This document shows positions 26,710-36,429 of a DNA stretch of 64,000 nt, piece after piece. The first letter of the stretch is position 1. Every line of letters starts with the position of its first letter. The position numbers and the translations under genes are program-made. The stretch comes from JACRCT01 sp036504155 (GTDB lineage: Bacteria > Myxococcota > Myxococcia > Myxococcales > UBA5297), in the NCBI GenBank assembly GCA_036504155.1, contig DASXVQ010000030.1, forward strand, positions 1 to 64,000, written 5' to 3'. Below the pieces are notes generated by a model. That model was not told the DNA's origin. It ran no database searches and worked only from the letters and a program-made list of their open reading frames with translations.

Positions 26710-27479
26710 CGCGCGATGCCCCGCTCGCTGCCCTCGACGAAGTTCACGAAGTGGTCGATCTCGGGGTGCCCGCCGTGCTCGGCACGCACCTGGGCGATGG
26801 CCTCGCGCAGGCCCAGCTTGCTGCGGAAGAGCGCCCGGTAGGCGGCCTTGATCCGCGTGATCTGGTCCGCGGTGTAGCCGGCGCGGGTCAGGCCCACGGT
26901 GTTCAGGCCGACGAGCTTGGCGCGGTCGCCCTGGGCGGTGCAGTAGGGCGGCACGTCCTGCGTGACCAGCGCGCCGCCGGCGACGAAGGCGTGGGTGCCC
27001 ACCTTGACGAACTGGTGCACCCCGGCGAGGCCGCCGATGTGCACGTGGTCCTCGAGCGTGACGTGCCCGGCCAGCGCGCCGCAGTTGGCGATGACGCAGT
27101 GGTCGGCGACCAGGCAGTCGTGGGCGACGTGGGTGTAGGCCATCAGGAGGTTCTGGTTCCCGACCCGGGTCAGCCCGCCGCCGCCCTTGGTGCCGATGTG
27201 CAGCGTGGCGAACTCGCGGATGGAGTTCTCGTCGCCGATCTCCAGGGAGGTGTCCTCGCCGGCGTACTTGAGGTCCTGGGGGATGGCGCCGATGGCCGCG
27301 AACTGGAAGATGCGGTTGTGCTTGCCGATGGTGGTGCGGCCCTCGAGGACGGCGTGCGGGCCCACGGTGGTCCCGGCGCCGATGCGGACCTTCGGCCCGA
27401 TGACGGCGTAGGGGCCCACCTCGACGGTGGAGTCCAGCTCAGCGGTGGGAGCGACGATGGCGGTCGGATGGATGCTCAT
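26706..27479 (-). CDS. lpxA: UDP-N-acetylglucosamine acyltransferase LpxA
   Basis: Transfers a 3-hydroxyacyl chain from ACP to UDP-GlcNAc, the first step of lipid A synthesis; cytoplasmic homotrimer. 257 aa. The left-handed beta-helix hexapeptide repeats occupy about 1-190. The catalytic-histidine segment AYTHVAHDC and the HIGGLAGVHQFVKVG strand are conserved, and an alpha-helical C-terminus follows. The ATG at 27479 begins at the family start, with a weak ribosome-binding site. A dispersed repeat (27511-27537) and the carboxylesterase gene lie just upstream, where fabZ or lpxD would be expected. Confidence 0.95.
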   Translation of the reverse strand: MSIHPTAIVAPTAELDSTVEVGPYAVIGPKVRIGAGTTVGPHAVLEGRTTIGKHNRIFQFAAIGAIPQDLKYAGEDTSLEIGDENSIREFATLHIGTKGGGGLTRVGNQNLLMAYTHVAHDCLVADHCVIANCGALAGHVTLEDHVHIGGLAGVHQFVKVGTHAFVAGGALVTQDVPPYCTAQGDRAKLVGLNTVGLTRAGYTADQITRIKAAYRALFRSKLGLREAIAQVRAEHGGHPEIDHFVNFVEGSERGIAR

Positions 27480-27510
27480 GGCGCGCGGGAACTTACCTCA
27501 CAGCCAGGGT

Positions 27511-27537
27511 CCAGTGGAGCCAGGCCTCCGCGCCTGC
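27511..27537 (-). repeat. dispersed palindromic repeat, copy C
   Basis: On the minus strand this reads GCAGGCGCGGAGGCCTGG then CTCCACTGG. It matches the copies at 29863 and 29924 with one mismatch in the core but in opposite orientation. It sits in the 69-bp gap between the carboxylesterase and lpxA. Confidence 0.7.
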
Positions 27538-27548
27538 AGGCGACTGGC

Positions 27549-29423
27549 TCACTTCAGCTCCATGAACCCATCCGCCGGGTACTCCGTGCAGCCCTTGTCG
27601 CCGAGCTTGGCGTACTCGTCCGGGTTCCACATCCCGCCGTCGCTGCCGAACTGCTTGAAGCTCAGCGCGTAGATCGCGCAGATCTCCTCGGGGTCCTCGC
27701 GGACGGTCGAGTCCACCAGCAGGCGCTTCTTGAGCCCCGCCAGCGTGACCTCCTCGCTGAGCATCCGCAGCCCGCCGCGCTGGCGCGAATCGAGCACCAT
27801 CGTCTTGGGCCCGCGCGGCCGGGTGCTCCAGGGCTTCCACTCCGGCAGCCTCCCGGCCGGCCCGCGGCCCGGCTCCCCGGTGCGCGCGAGCTGCGCCCAG
27901 TAGCCGGACATCGACTCCACCAGCTCCTGGCGCTGCTCGGCGTTCGCCTCGGTCGCCGTCCGGAAGAAGTCCGACTCCGCGTCCACGTCGTGGAAGGCGA
28001 AGGGGATCTCCATGCCGTGCGCCGCACCCAGCAGCTTGCGCAGGTTGAGCGGCCAGTCGTCGGGGATGGCGTCCCAGTCGAAGCGGTAGACGTACACGCC
28101 GGGCCAGCCCGAGCCGGCCATCGCCGCGGCCGGGGCGTCGGCGCCGACCGCCTTCCACATCTCCGACAGGTAGCCCGCGAAGCGGTCGTAGCGGACCTGG
28201 TTGCGCACGCGCGGCAGGACGCCGAACCACAGTCGCACCAGCTTGGGGTTGAAGGCGGCGAAGAGCTTGAACTCGTCGCGGTTGGTCCCGAGGATCACCG
28301 GCACCCGGTTGCCGCGCGCGGGGTCGGCCAGCACTTCCATGATCGGGTCGAGCGGCAGCACGGCCCCGTCCCGCAGGAGCCGCGGCGACGGGTACATCCC
28401 CATCATCTTGGTCTTCAGCGGCAGCAGCAGGTCCTGGACCGTCCTCTCGCGCAGGAACGCGGCGGTCTGCGCGGGGCTCATCGCGGCGAGCTTGGCCTGG
28501 GCCCCGGCGCGGTCCTGGGCCTGCCCGGCGCGCTGCAGCATCGCCGCCGCCAGCTCCTTGGAGCTGCCGAACTCGCCCGGCTCGGACTCGTCGGTGAAGT
28601 TCTCGGCCTGGCTCAGCGAGTAGGTGGTGGTCATGCCGCTCTGGGAGATGGCGCGGTGGAACAGCCCCTTGGCCAGCGGCGAGACCAGCAGCGTGTAGAC
28701 GTTGAAGCCGCCCGCGGACTCGCCGAAGACGGTGACGTTACCCGGGTCGCCGCCGAAGGCCTCGATGTTCTTCTGCACCCACCTGAGCGACTCGATGATG
28801 TCCAGGGTGCCGTAGTTGCCGGAGCGGTCCTCGGGCGTCGACTGCTCGCCGTAGAGCGACGGGTGGTGGAACCAGCCGAGCACGCCGAGCCGGTAGTTGA
28901 GGGTGACCGCCACGACCTTGTGCGCGCCGGCGAGGTTGCTGATGGCCTGGTAGGTCGCCCCGGTGCCGATGGCGTTGCCGCCGCCGTGGATCCACACCAT
29001 GACCGGCAGTCGTGCCGCGGCCTTGGGGACGGCCTCGGCCGCGACCTTCGGCGCCCAGACGTTGAGCGTCAGGCAGTCCTCCGAGCCCGCCAGGTCGTCG
29101 TCCTTCGCGAACAGGTCGCCGGTGAGCGCTCCCGCGAACTGGACGCAGGGCTGGCCGAAGCGCACCGCCTCGCGGGTGCCCTGCCAGGGCTTGGCCGGCT
29201 GCGGCGCGCGCCAGCGCAGCTCGCCGACCGGGGGCTCCGCGTAGGGAAGCCCGAGCCAGGCCTGGGTGTCGTGCTTGTCTTCGAAGCCCACCACGGCGCC
29301 CTGCGCGAGCTTCCGCAGCGAGGTGGAGTCGAGCTCGCCGCGCTGGATCTCGTGGATGCCCTGGCGGTGCGCGCAGCCGGTGGCGGCGAGCAGGCAGAGA
29401 GAAATCAGGAGCGACCGTGTCAT
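27549..29423 (-). CDS. type B carboxylesterase, probable lipoprotein
   Basis: Serine hydrolase of the carboxylesterase/cholinesterase family acting on carboxylic esters, here exported. 624 aa. The signal peptide ends in a lipobox (AATGC, Cys17). The mature domain shows GLPYAEPPVGELRWRAPQP, SEDCLTLNVWAP, the oxyanion-hole motif WIHGGGN and the nucleophile elbow GESAGGF (Ser236). A later acid residue is expected near LGTNRDEF and a His near LGAAHGMEIPF. The ATG at 29423 was chosen over one seven codons upstream because it starts the signal peptide and has GAGGG upstream. It sits inside the lipid A operon, flanked by dispersed repeats, which suggests insertion. Confidence 0.9.
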   Translation of the reverse strand: MTRSLLISLCLLAATGCAHRQGIHEIQRGELDSTSLRKLAQGAVVGFEDKHDTQAWLGLPYAEPPVGELRWRAPQPAKPWQGTREAVRFGQPCVQFAGALTGDLFAKDDDLAGSEDCLTLNVWAPKVAAEAVPKAAARLPVMVWIHGGGNAIGTGATYQAISNLAGAHKVVAVTLNYRLGVLGWFHHPSLYGEQSTPEDRSGNYGTLDIIESLRWVQKNIEAFGGDPGNVTVFGESAGGFNVYTLLVSPLAKGLFHRAISQSGMTTTYSLSQAENFTDESEPGEFGSSKELAAAMLQRAGQAQDRAGAQAKLAAMSPAQTAAFLRERTVQDLLLPLKTKMMGMYPSPRLLRDGAVLPLDPIMEVLADPARGNRVPVILGTNRDEFKLFAAFNPKLVRLWFGVLPRVRNQVRYDRFAGYLSEMWKAVGADAPAAAMAGSGWPGVYVYRFDWDAIPDDWPLNLRKLLGAAHGMEIPFAFHDVDAESDFFRTATEANAEQRQELVESMSGYWAQLARTGEPGRGPAGRLPEWKPWSTRPRGPKTMVLDSRQRGGLRMLSEEVTLAGLKKRLLVDSTVREDPEEICAIYALSFKQFGSDGGMWNPDEYAKLGDKGCTEYPADGFMELK

Positions 29424-29453
29424 GGATGAACCCTCGCGTTGCATGGCGACCGC

Positions 29454-29801
29454 CTAGTTGACGGTGAGCTCGACGTCGTAGCGGGCCCACTCGGCGCAAG
29501 CGTCGCCCGCATTGACCAGGACCTGGAAGGTGTACTTGCCCGCCGTCGCGACCGAGCCGCCGACCTTCACGCTGTCGTCGGCGAGCGTGAACGTGAGGCC
29601 CGCGGGGGCGTCCTTGGGCGAGACGTCCTTGAACACGCCAACGCTCCCGGCCGGGAACTGGATGGTCTCGTCGATCGCCGCGCCGGCGGTCGCCGTCATG
29701 GTGACGTCCTTGATCTCCGTGGGGCCGTACGCGCACGGGGCGCGGCATGCGGTGCAGGCGAGCGCGACGACTGCGAGCAGGACGACGGCGAGCGTTCTCA
29801 T
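29454..29801 (-). CDS. small putative lipoprotein
   Basis: 115 aa with a signal peptide and lipidation at Cys16 or Cys19 (LACTAC). The mature part is one small beta-sandwich-like domain (residues about 32-115), with strands such as AAIDETIQFPAGSVGVF and GKYTFQVLVNAG. Two cysteines, near 23 and in GDACAEW, could pair. No family recognised. The ATG at 29801 has GGAGG 8 nt upstream. It lies 30 bp before the carboxylesterase on the same strand, so the two are probably co-transcribed. Confidence 0.7.
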   Translation of the reverse strand: MRTLAVVLLAVVALACTACRAPCAYGPTEIKDVTMTATAGAAIDETIQFPAGSVGVFKDVSPKDAPAGLTFTLADDSVKVGGSVATAGKYTFQVLVNAGDACAEWARYDVELTVN

Positions 29802-29862
29802 GGGGTTTCCTCCGATGGGCGGGGCCCAAGGAGAGCCTGCGGGGGCGGGGTTTGCAACGACA

Positions 29863-29892
29863 AGCGCAGGCACGGAGGCCTGCCTCCACTGG
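29863..29892 (+). repeat. dispersed palindromic repeat, copy A
   Basis: Reads AGCGCAGGCACGGAGGCC then TGCCTCCACTGG. The core GGAGGC-CT-GCCTCC is palindromic. Copy B follows 61 bp later in the same orientation with one base difference, and copy C lies at 27511 inverted. Confidence 0.75.
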
Positions 29893-29923
29893 CGCTCCCT
29901 GCTGGCTTGCGGAAGTGACTTCG

Positions 29924-29953
29924 AGCGCAGGCGCGGAGGCCTGCCTCCACTGG
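29924..29953 (+). repeat. dispersed palindromic repeat, copy B
   Basis: Reads AGCGCAGGCGCGGAGGCC then TGCCTCCACTGG. It is a direct repeat of copy A and ends 12 bp before the lpxD stop codon. Copies A and B bracket the upstream side of the lipoprotein-esterase pair; copy C brackets the downstream side. Confidence 0.75.
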
Positions 29954-29965
29954 GCTTGGCTCCGG

Positions 29966-31033
29966 CTACTTCTGGCCGCCCTCGAGCGAGGCGAGCTTGG
30001 CCTCCAGCTCCGCGACCTTCTTCTCCAGCCGGCGCACGAGCTTCAGCGTCTCGGCGCCCTTCTGGAACGCGAGCATCGCGCGGGCGTAGTCGCCCATCGG
30101 CATCGTCGGGCTGCCCATCAGCTGCTGGCCGCTCTCCTCGATGCTGTTCTTGATGCCGCTCTGCGCGGCGACCTTGGTCCCGTCGGCGACCTTCACGTGG
30201 TTGGCGATGCCGACCTGCCCGCCGCACACTACGCCCTGCCCCAGCTGACTCGACCCGGCGATGCCGACCTGGCCGCACAGGATGCACAGCGGTCCGACCT
30301 GCACGTTGTGGCCGACCTGCACCAGGTTGTCGAGCTTGCTGCCCCGGCCGATCACCGTCTTGCCGAGCGTGGCGCGGTCGACCGCGGAGTTCGCGCCGAT
30401 CTCCACGTCCGCCTGGACCTCGACCGTGCCGGCCTGCGGGATCTTGTAGTGCTCGGGCTTGCTGGCGTCGAAGGCGAAGCCGAAGCCGTCGCCGCCTAGC
30501 ACCACGCCTGGCTGCAGGATCGCCCGCTCGCCCACCGTGCAGCCTTCGCGGACCACCACCTGGGGATAGACGAGCGCGTCGGCCTCGATCCGCGCCCCCT
30601 CGCCGACGAAGACCGAGGGCATCAGCACCGCCCGCGGGCCGATGCGCGCCCCGCGGCCGACGTAGCAGAAGGCCATCACCGTGGCGCTGGCGTCGACCTC
30701 GGCGCCCGGCTCGACCAACGCCCGCGGATCGACGCCCGGCGCGAAGACCGGCCGCGGATGGAAGACGGACGAGATCTTGGCGAAGGCCAGGTAGGCGTTC
30801 GCCGCCACGATCGCGTCGCGGCCGCCGAGCAGTGAGGCCGCGGACTCCTCGATCACCACCGCGGAGGCGCGGGTGGCGGCGAGCTGGTCGCGGTACTTCG
30901 GGTTATTGAAAAAAACGATCTCGCCGGGCTGAGCCTCGGCGAGACCGTTGATGCCAGTGATTTCGCGGGCGGGGTCGCCCTGGACGGCTCCCCCGACGAC
31001 GGCGGCCAGCTCGGCGAGCGTTCGCGAAGCCAA
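29966..31033 (-). CDS. lpxD: UDP-3-O-(3-hydroxyacyl)glucosamine N-acyltransferase LpxD
   Basis: Adds the second 3-hydroxyacyl chain in lipid A synthesis. 355 aa. The N-terminal uridine-binding domain (ITGINGLAEAQPGEIVFFNN) is followed by the hexapeptide-repeat beta-helix (about 105-320). The catalytic-histidine strand is VQVGHNVQVG. A coiled-coil C-terminus (VRRLEKKVAELEAKLASLEG) is typical. The start must be TTG at 31033: an in-frame TAG lies seven codons upstream and no ATG or GTG is available. It follows skp by 15 bp in the same operon. The next operon genes are the lipoprotein and esterase rather than fabZ and lpxA. Confidence 0.94.
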   Translation of the reverse strand: MASRTLAELAAVVGGAVQGDPAREITGINGLAEAQPGEIVFFNNPKYRDQLAATRASAVVIEESAASLLGGRDAIVAANAYLAFAKISSVFHPRPVFAPGVDPRALVEPGAEVDASATVMAFCYVGRGARIGPRAVLMPSVFVGEGARIEADALVYPQVVVREGCTVGERAILQPGVVLGGDGFGFAFDASKPEHYKIPQAGTVEVQADVEIGANSAVDRATLGKTVIGRGSKLDNLVQVGHNVQVGPLCILCGQVGIAGSSQLGQGVVCGGQVGIANHVKVADGTKVAAQSGIKNSIEESGQQLMGSPTMPMGDYARAMLAFQKGAETLKLVRRLEKKVAELEAKLASLEGGQK

Positions 31034-31048
31034 CGCGCCCGTGCCCGG

Positions 31049-31654
31049 CTACTTCTTGGGAGCAGGAGCCGTCGCGGCCTTGGGAGCATCCTTGGCCGCC
31101 GGAGCAGGAGCCGGCTTGCCGGCGGAGCCCATGCCGTACTTGGCGTTGTACTTGCGGACGAGCTCGTTGGTGATGTCCAGCGAGTCGGGCGCGAAGAGCA
31201 GGCCGGACTCGTTCTTGTCGAAGACGAAGGTGAAGCCGTCGCCCTCGGCGATGCCGCGGATGATGACCGACATCTTGGAGAAGATGTCCTGGGTCAGGCG
31301 CCGCTCCTCCTCGGAGAGGGCCTTCTGCGCGGCCTGCCAGTACTGGGTGACCTCCATCAGCTTCTTCTCGAGGTCGCTACGCTTCTCGCGCAGCTTGTCG
31401 TCCTTGAGGACGCCCTCGCGGGCCATCGACTCCAGGTTGGCGTTCTCGCGCTTGAGCTCTTCCTGCTTGCCGTCGAGCTCCTTCTGCTTGGCGTCGAACT
31501 GGGACTTGAGCTTGGCCTTGGCGGCCTTGCCCTCCTCGATCTCGCCAAGCGCGCGCTGCATATCGACGTAGGCGAACTTGGCCTCCGCGCGGGCGGCGGT
31601 GCCCACGAGGGTCAGGGTGGCGACGAGGGCCAGGGTCAGGTTGCGGGGCATCAT
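31049..31654 (-). CDS. skp: periplasmic chaperone Skp/OmpH
   Basis: Holds unfolded outer-membrane proteins in the periplasm on their way to the BAM complex. 201 aa. The signal peptide ends ARA before EAKFAYVDMQRAL. A long charged coiled coil (about 55-135, KAKLKSQFDAKQKELDGKQ) fits the Skp tentacles, and a beta core closes with FVFDKNESGLLFA. The C-terminus has an Ala/Pro/Lys tail not needed by the family. ATG at 31654 with GGAGAG upstream. It is normally preceded by bamA; here it is the first gene, divergent from maeB, with its own promoter. Confidence 0.9.
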   Translation of the reverse strand: MMPRNLTLALVATLTLVGTAARAEAKFAYVDMQRALGEIEEGKAAKAKLKSQFDAKQKELDGKQEELKRENANLESMAREGVLKDDKLREKRSDLEKKLMEVTQYWQAAQKALSEEERRLTQDIFSKMSVIIRGIAEGDGFTFVFDKNESGLLFAPDSLDITNELVRKYNAKYGMGSAGKPAPAPAAKDAPKAATAPAPKK

Positions 31655-31974
31655 GCGTGCTCTCCAAGAGGCCGGTCGACAGGCCCGGAAGTCGTCCAAC
31701 GGCTTGAACTCCCGAGCGAATCCGGCCGAAACAGGGGCGGGACCATATGTTTCGCGCCCCTGAGGTGTCAAGGACGGAGCTAGGCGCGAAGAGCTTCACT
31801 ACGGCGCCCTTGGAATCCGATTGCGGAGCCGCCCACGACGCGACGGTTCCGCTCGACCGGACGCTCGACCAACCGGGCACCGTGGCCTGCCGCTACTGGC
31901 CCGGCTGCTTTGCCTGCCCCAACTTCAAGGGACGGTTAGACACATGCCCACCTGTCAGGGGAGGCACCTCAAAA
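31655..31974. other. divergent regulatory region between skp and maeB
   Basis: 320 bp containing the skp-lpxD promoter (31742-31771). On the maeB side there is only the GGGGAGG ribosome-binding site near 31958 and no clear promoter hexamers. No gene is supported in it. Confidence 0.5.
31742..31771 (-). promoter_or_regulatory. promoter of the skp-lpxD operon
   Basis: On the minus strand a perfect -35 TTGACA (31771-31766) is followed after 18 nt by TATGGT (31747-31742). This gives a 5' leader of about 85 nt before the skp ATG. One of the two best -35 matches in the window. Confidence 0.6.
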
Positions 31975-34251
<2,277 letters not shown>

Positions 34252-34267
34252 GCAGGACGGCCCGGGC

Positions 34268-34273
34268 TACACT
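34268..34273 (+). promoter_or_regulatory. -10 element close to the Uma2 start codon
   Basis: TACACT ends 9 nt before the ATG at 34283, and no Shine-Dalgarno lies between. It belongs to the short-leader promoter pattern seen across the window. Confidence 0.45.
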
Positions 34274-34282
34274 GGATTCGTC

Positions 34283-34876
34283 ATGAGGCCAGGCTCCGAC
34301 AAGGTCGCTCGCGCAGTCGTGCTCCATCCTCCCGAGAGGTGGCTGGAGGAGCGCCGGAAGACAGGGGCGGACCGTTGGGACGAGGTCTGGGAGGGCGTCC
34401 TTCACATGGTTGCCCCACCATCGAGCTGGCACCAGCGCTTTGGGACGAAGCTTCTGCGGATTCTGGCGACCATCGCTGAGGCCAAGGGGCTCGAATCGAG
34501 CTACGAGACAGGTCTCTACCGTCCTGGGACAGGTGAAGGCGACTATCGTGTTCCCGACTTGGTCTTTGCCCGTCCCGAGCGCATCAGCCCGCGCGGCGTG
34601 GAGGGAAGCGCAGACCTCGTGGTGGAACTCCTGTCCGAAGACGACGAGTCTCGCGAGAAGCTGCCCTTCTACGCAGAGGTAGAGGTCCGCGAGGTGCTGC
34701 TCATCGATCCGGATACGCGCGAGTTCGAGCTGTACGCCCTGCGAGACGATCGGTTCTTCGCCGCCCTGCCCGACGAGCAGGGGACGGTTCGCTCGATCGT
34801 CCTTGGCGTCGCGTTCACCAAGTCCCCTGGACCGCGGCTCTCGCTCTCATGGCCGGGAGGCTCTGGGCAAATCTGA
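34283..34876 (+). CDS. Uma2-family (DUF820) restriction-endonuclease-like protein
   Basis: 197 aa with the PD-(D/E)xK fold of the Uma2 family. Visible core motifs are YRVPDLVFARPERI, SADLVVELLSEDDESREKL and EVREVLLIDPDTREFELY. Acidic and lysine residues match the usual active-site positions. Uma2 proteins are abundant, often multicopy, and their biological role is unsettled; nuclease activity is inferred from fold only. Base composition is a little less GC-rich than the neighbours, hinting at transfer. It follows maeB by 31 bp but has its own -10-like TACACT. Confidence 0.85.
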   Translation: MRPGSDKVARAVVLHPPERWLEERRKTGADRWDEVWEGVLHMVAPPSSWHQRFGTKLLRILATIAEAKGLESSYETGLYRPGTGEGDYRVPDLVFARPERISPRGVEGSADLVVELLSEDDESREKLPFYAEVEVREVLLIDPDTREFELYALRDDRFFAALPDEQGTVRSIVLGVAFTKSPGPRLSLSWPGGSGQI

Positions 34877-34945
34877 AGAGCCTGCGCTTCGACCCCCAGC
34901 CGCTTGCGACCCCAGCGAGGCCCTGACCGGCACACGCCCTGCAAA

Positions 34946-34963
34946 CCTCCCGGGCACGGGAGG
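34946..34963. other. hairpin covering a ribosome-binding site
   Basis: CCTCCCG (34946-34952) and CGGGAGG (34957-34963) form a perfect 7-bp stem with loop GGCA. The right arm is the GGGAGG ribosome-binding site of the ATG at 34969. It may serve as the end of the Uma2 transcript or mask the next start. Confidence 0.4.
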
Positions 34964-34968
34964 CCACC

Positions 34969-36423
34969 ATGTCCGCTCGCTCCGTCGCGACCTGATCCTC
35001 CGGAACCACGCCGTGCTCCCGTCCTCGCCTCGCCGGCTCGACTCGGGCACTGCGCAATTCGCGCTGGAGGGCGAGCCCGCGCCGGCCTATCCGTAGGGCC
35101 CGGCCTGGCGACGGCCTGCTGCTCCACCAGGGCATCGATCCGCGCAACCTCGCCTGGCTCCGCCACATCGGGCTCGAGGCCAAAGAGGATCCCGGCGCGT
35201 GCTTCCCCAAATACTCCTGGGAAGCGCGCCAGAGGGTCGCTCCCCTCGACGAGAACCCGCTTCGCCCGGTCGTCGCAGCCGATCGGATCGTCTGGCAGCA
35301 CTCGAGCCCCGGCTGGCCCGCATTCCAGATGCCGCTCGACCGCGTCGCGCTGCCCTCCGAGTTGTCGCTTCCGCCTGCTCCGCCGGACGGACCCTGGCGC
35401 GCGGAGGAGACGACGCCGCGGCTGATGTTCGTGAGCGCGGGCTCGGCGACCTACGACGAATGGCTGCCAGGCCACCGCCCGGTGCAAGGCGCCCTGCCCT
35501 TCGCGGGCCCGCTCGTCTACGGCCCGGCGTCCGGGGACGCCCTGCTCGCGGCGCGCTACCCGCTCAAGACCGACGAGCACCTGCTGCTCACCCTCGGCAC
35601 GCGGTCGAGCCCGGACGACGCCTATTCGTGGCAGGAGCTGGAGGCAGTCTCGAGCGCACTCCCCGACTTCGGGCTGGTCGAGGCGGCCTCGGGCCCGGTC
35701 GCCATCGTGGCTGGCTATCGGTACGGCCTGCAGTGGACCGACGCCAAGACCGGCAAGCTTCTCGAGCGGCTGTGTTCGACCGGGAAGACGGCGCAGGGGA
35801 AATGCGCAGAGGACTGGTATCTCGGTCCGGTCGCACAGCTCTCGCCCGGGCGCATCTGGGCCTTCCACGGCGTGCGCGAGGCCCAGGCCGACCGCCGGTT
35901 CGCCTTCGAGGAGATCGACGTCGCCTCGCGGAAGGTCCTGCGCGGCATCCCGGCGCCGGACTTGATGCCATTCATCGGCCCCGGCGACTTCCGCACCGGA
36001 GCCTTCTCCGACGGGAAGACGATCTGGGCGGCAGGCTCCAACCTGGACCTGGCGGGCTGCATCGCGGTGGCGGCGGTGGGCGAGCCCGCGCCGGCGGTGA
36101 CCTCCTTCTGCCTCCAGCGCGCGAAGGCCACCGCGACCCAGGCCGACCGAGTGGGCCGATTCTTCGCCGCTGCGAACGCGACCGGGCTCGACCTCTACAC
36201 CCCCACTGGCGATCTGGCGTTCAGCCTCGGCATCCGCGGGCACGACGGCTTCGCCCTCTCCCGGGACGGCCGGTTCGCCTGCAGCGCAGAGGCGTGCCAG
36301 TCGCTGCGGTGCATCGTGGGGTCCGCCGCGCGGCCCATCGAGGACGCGGCCTGCGCGGGGCTGCGCCGCGAGGGCTTCGAGCTCGACGAGGAGTTCGTCG
36401 CCGGAGGCGCTCTGCGCAGATGA
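34969..36423 (+). pseudogene. frameshifted gene for an uncharacterised protein
   Basis: A good start (GGGAGG then ATG at 34969) runs into TGA at codon 9. Protein-like sequence then continues in another frame (DLILRNHAVLPSS to FALEGEPAPAYP, stop at 35094). It then returns to the original frame, which stays open from about 35101 (GDGLLLHQGIDPRNLAWLRH) to the stop at 36421. Two compensating indels therefore explain it. The first usable start in the long frame is ATG at 35329 (364 aa), well inside the coding signal. The protein resembles no family I know; repeated turns such as FSDGKTIWAAGSNLDLAG suggest a beta-propeller. An assembly error is an alternative to true decay. Confidence 0.6.
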
Positions 36424-36429
36424 GCTTGC

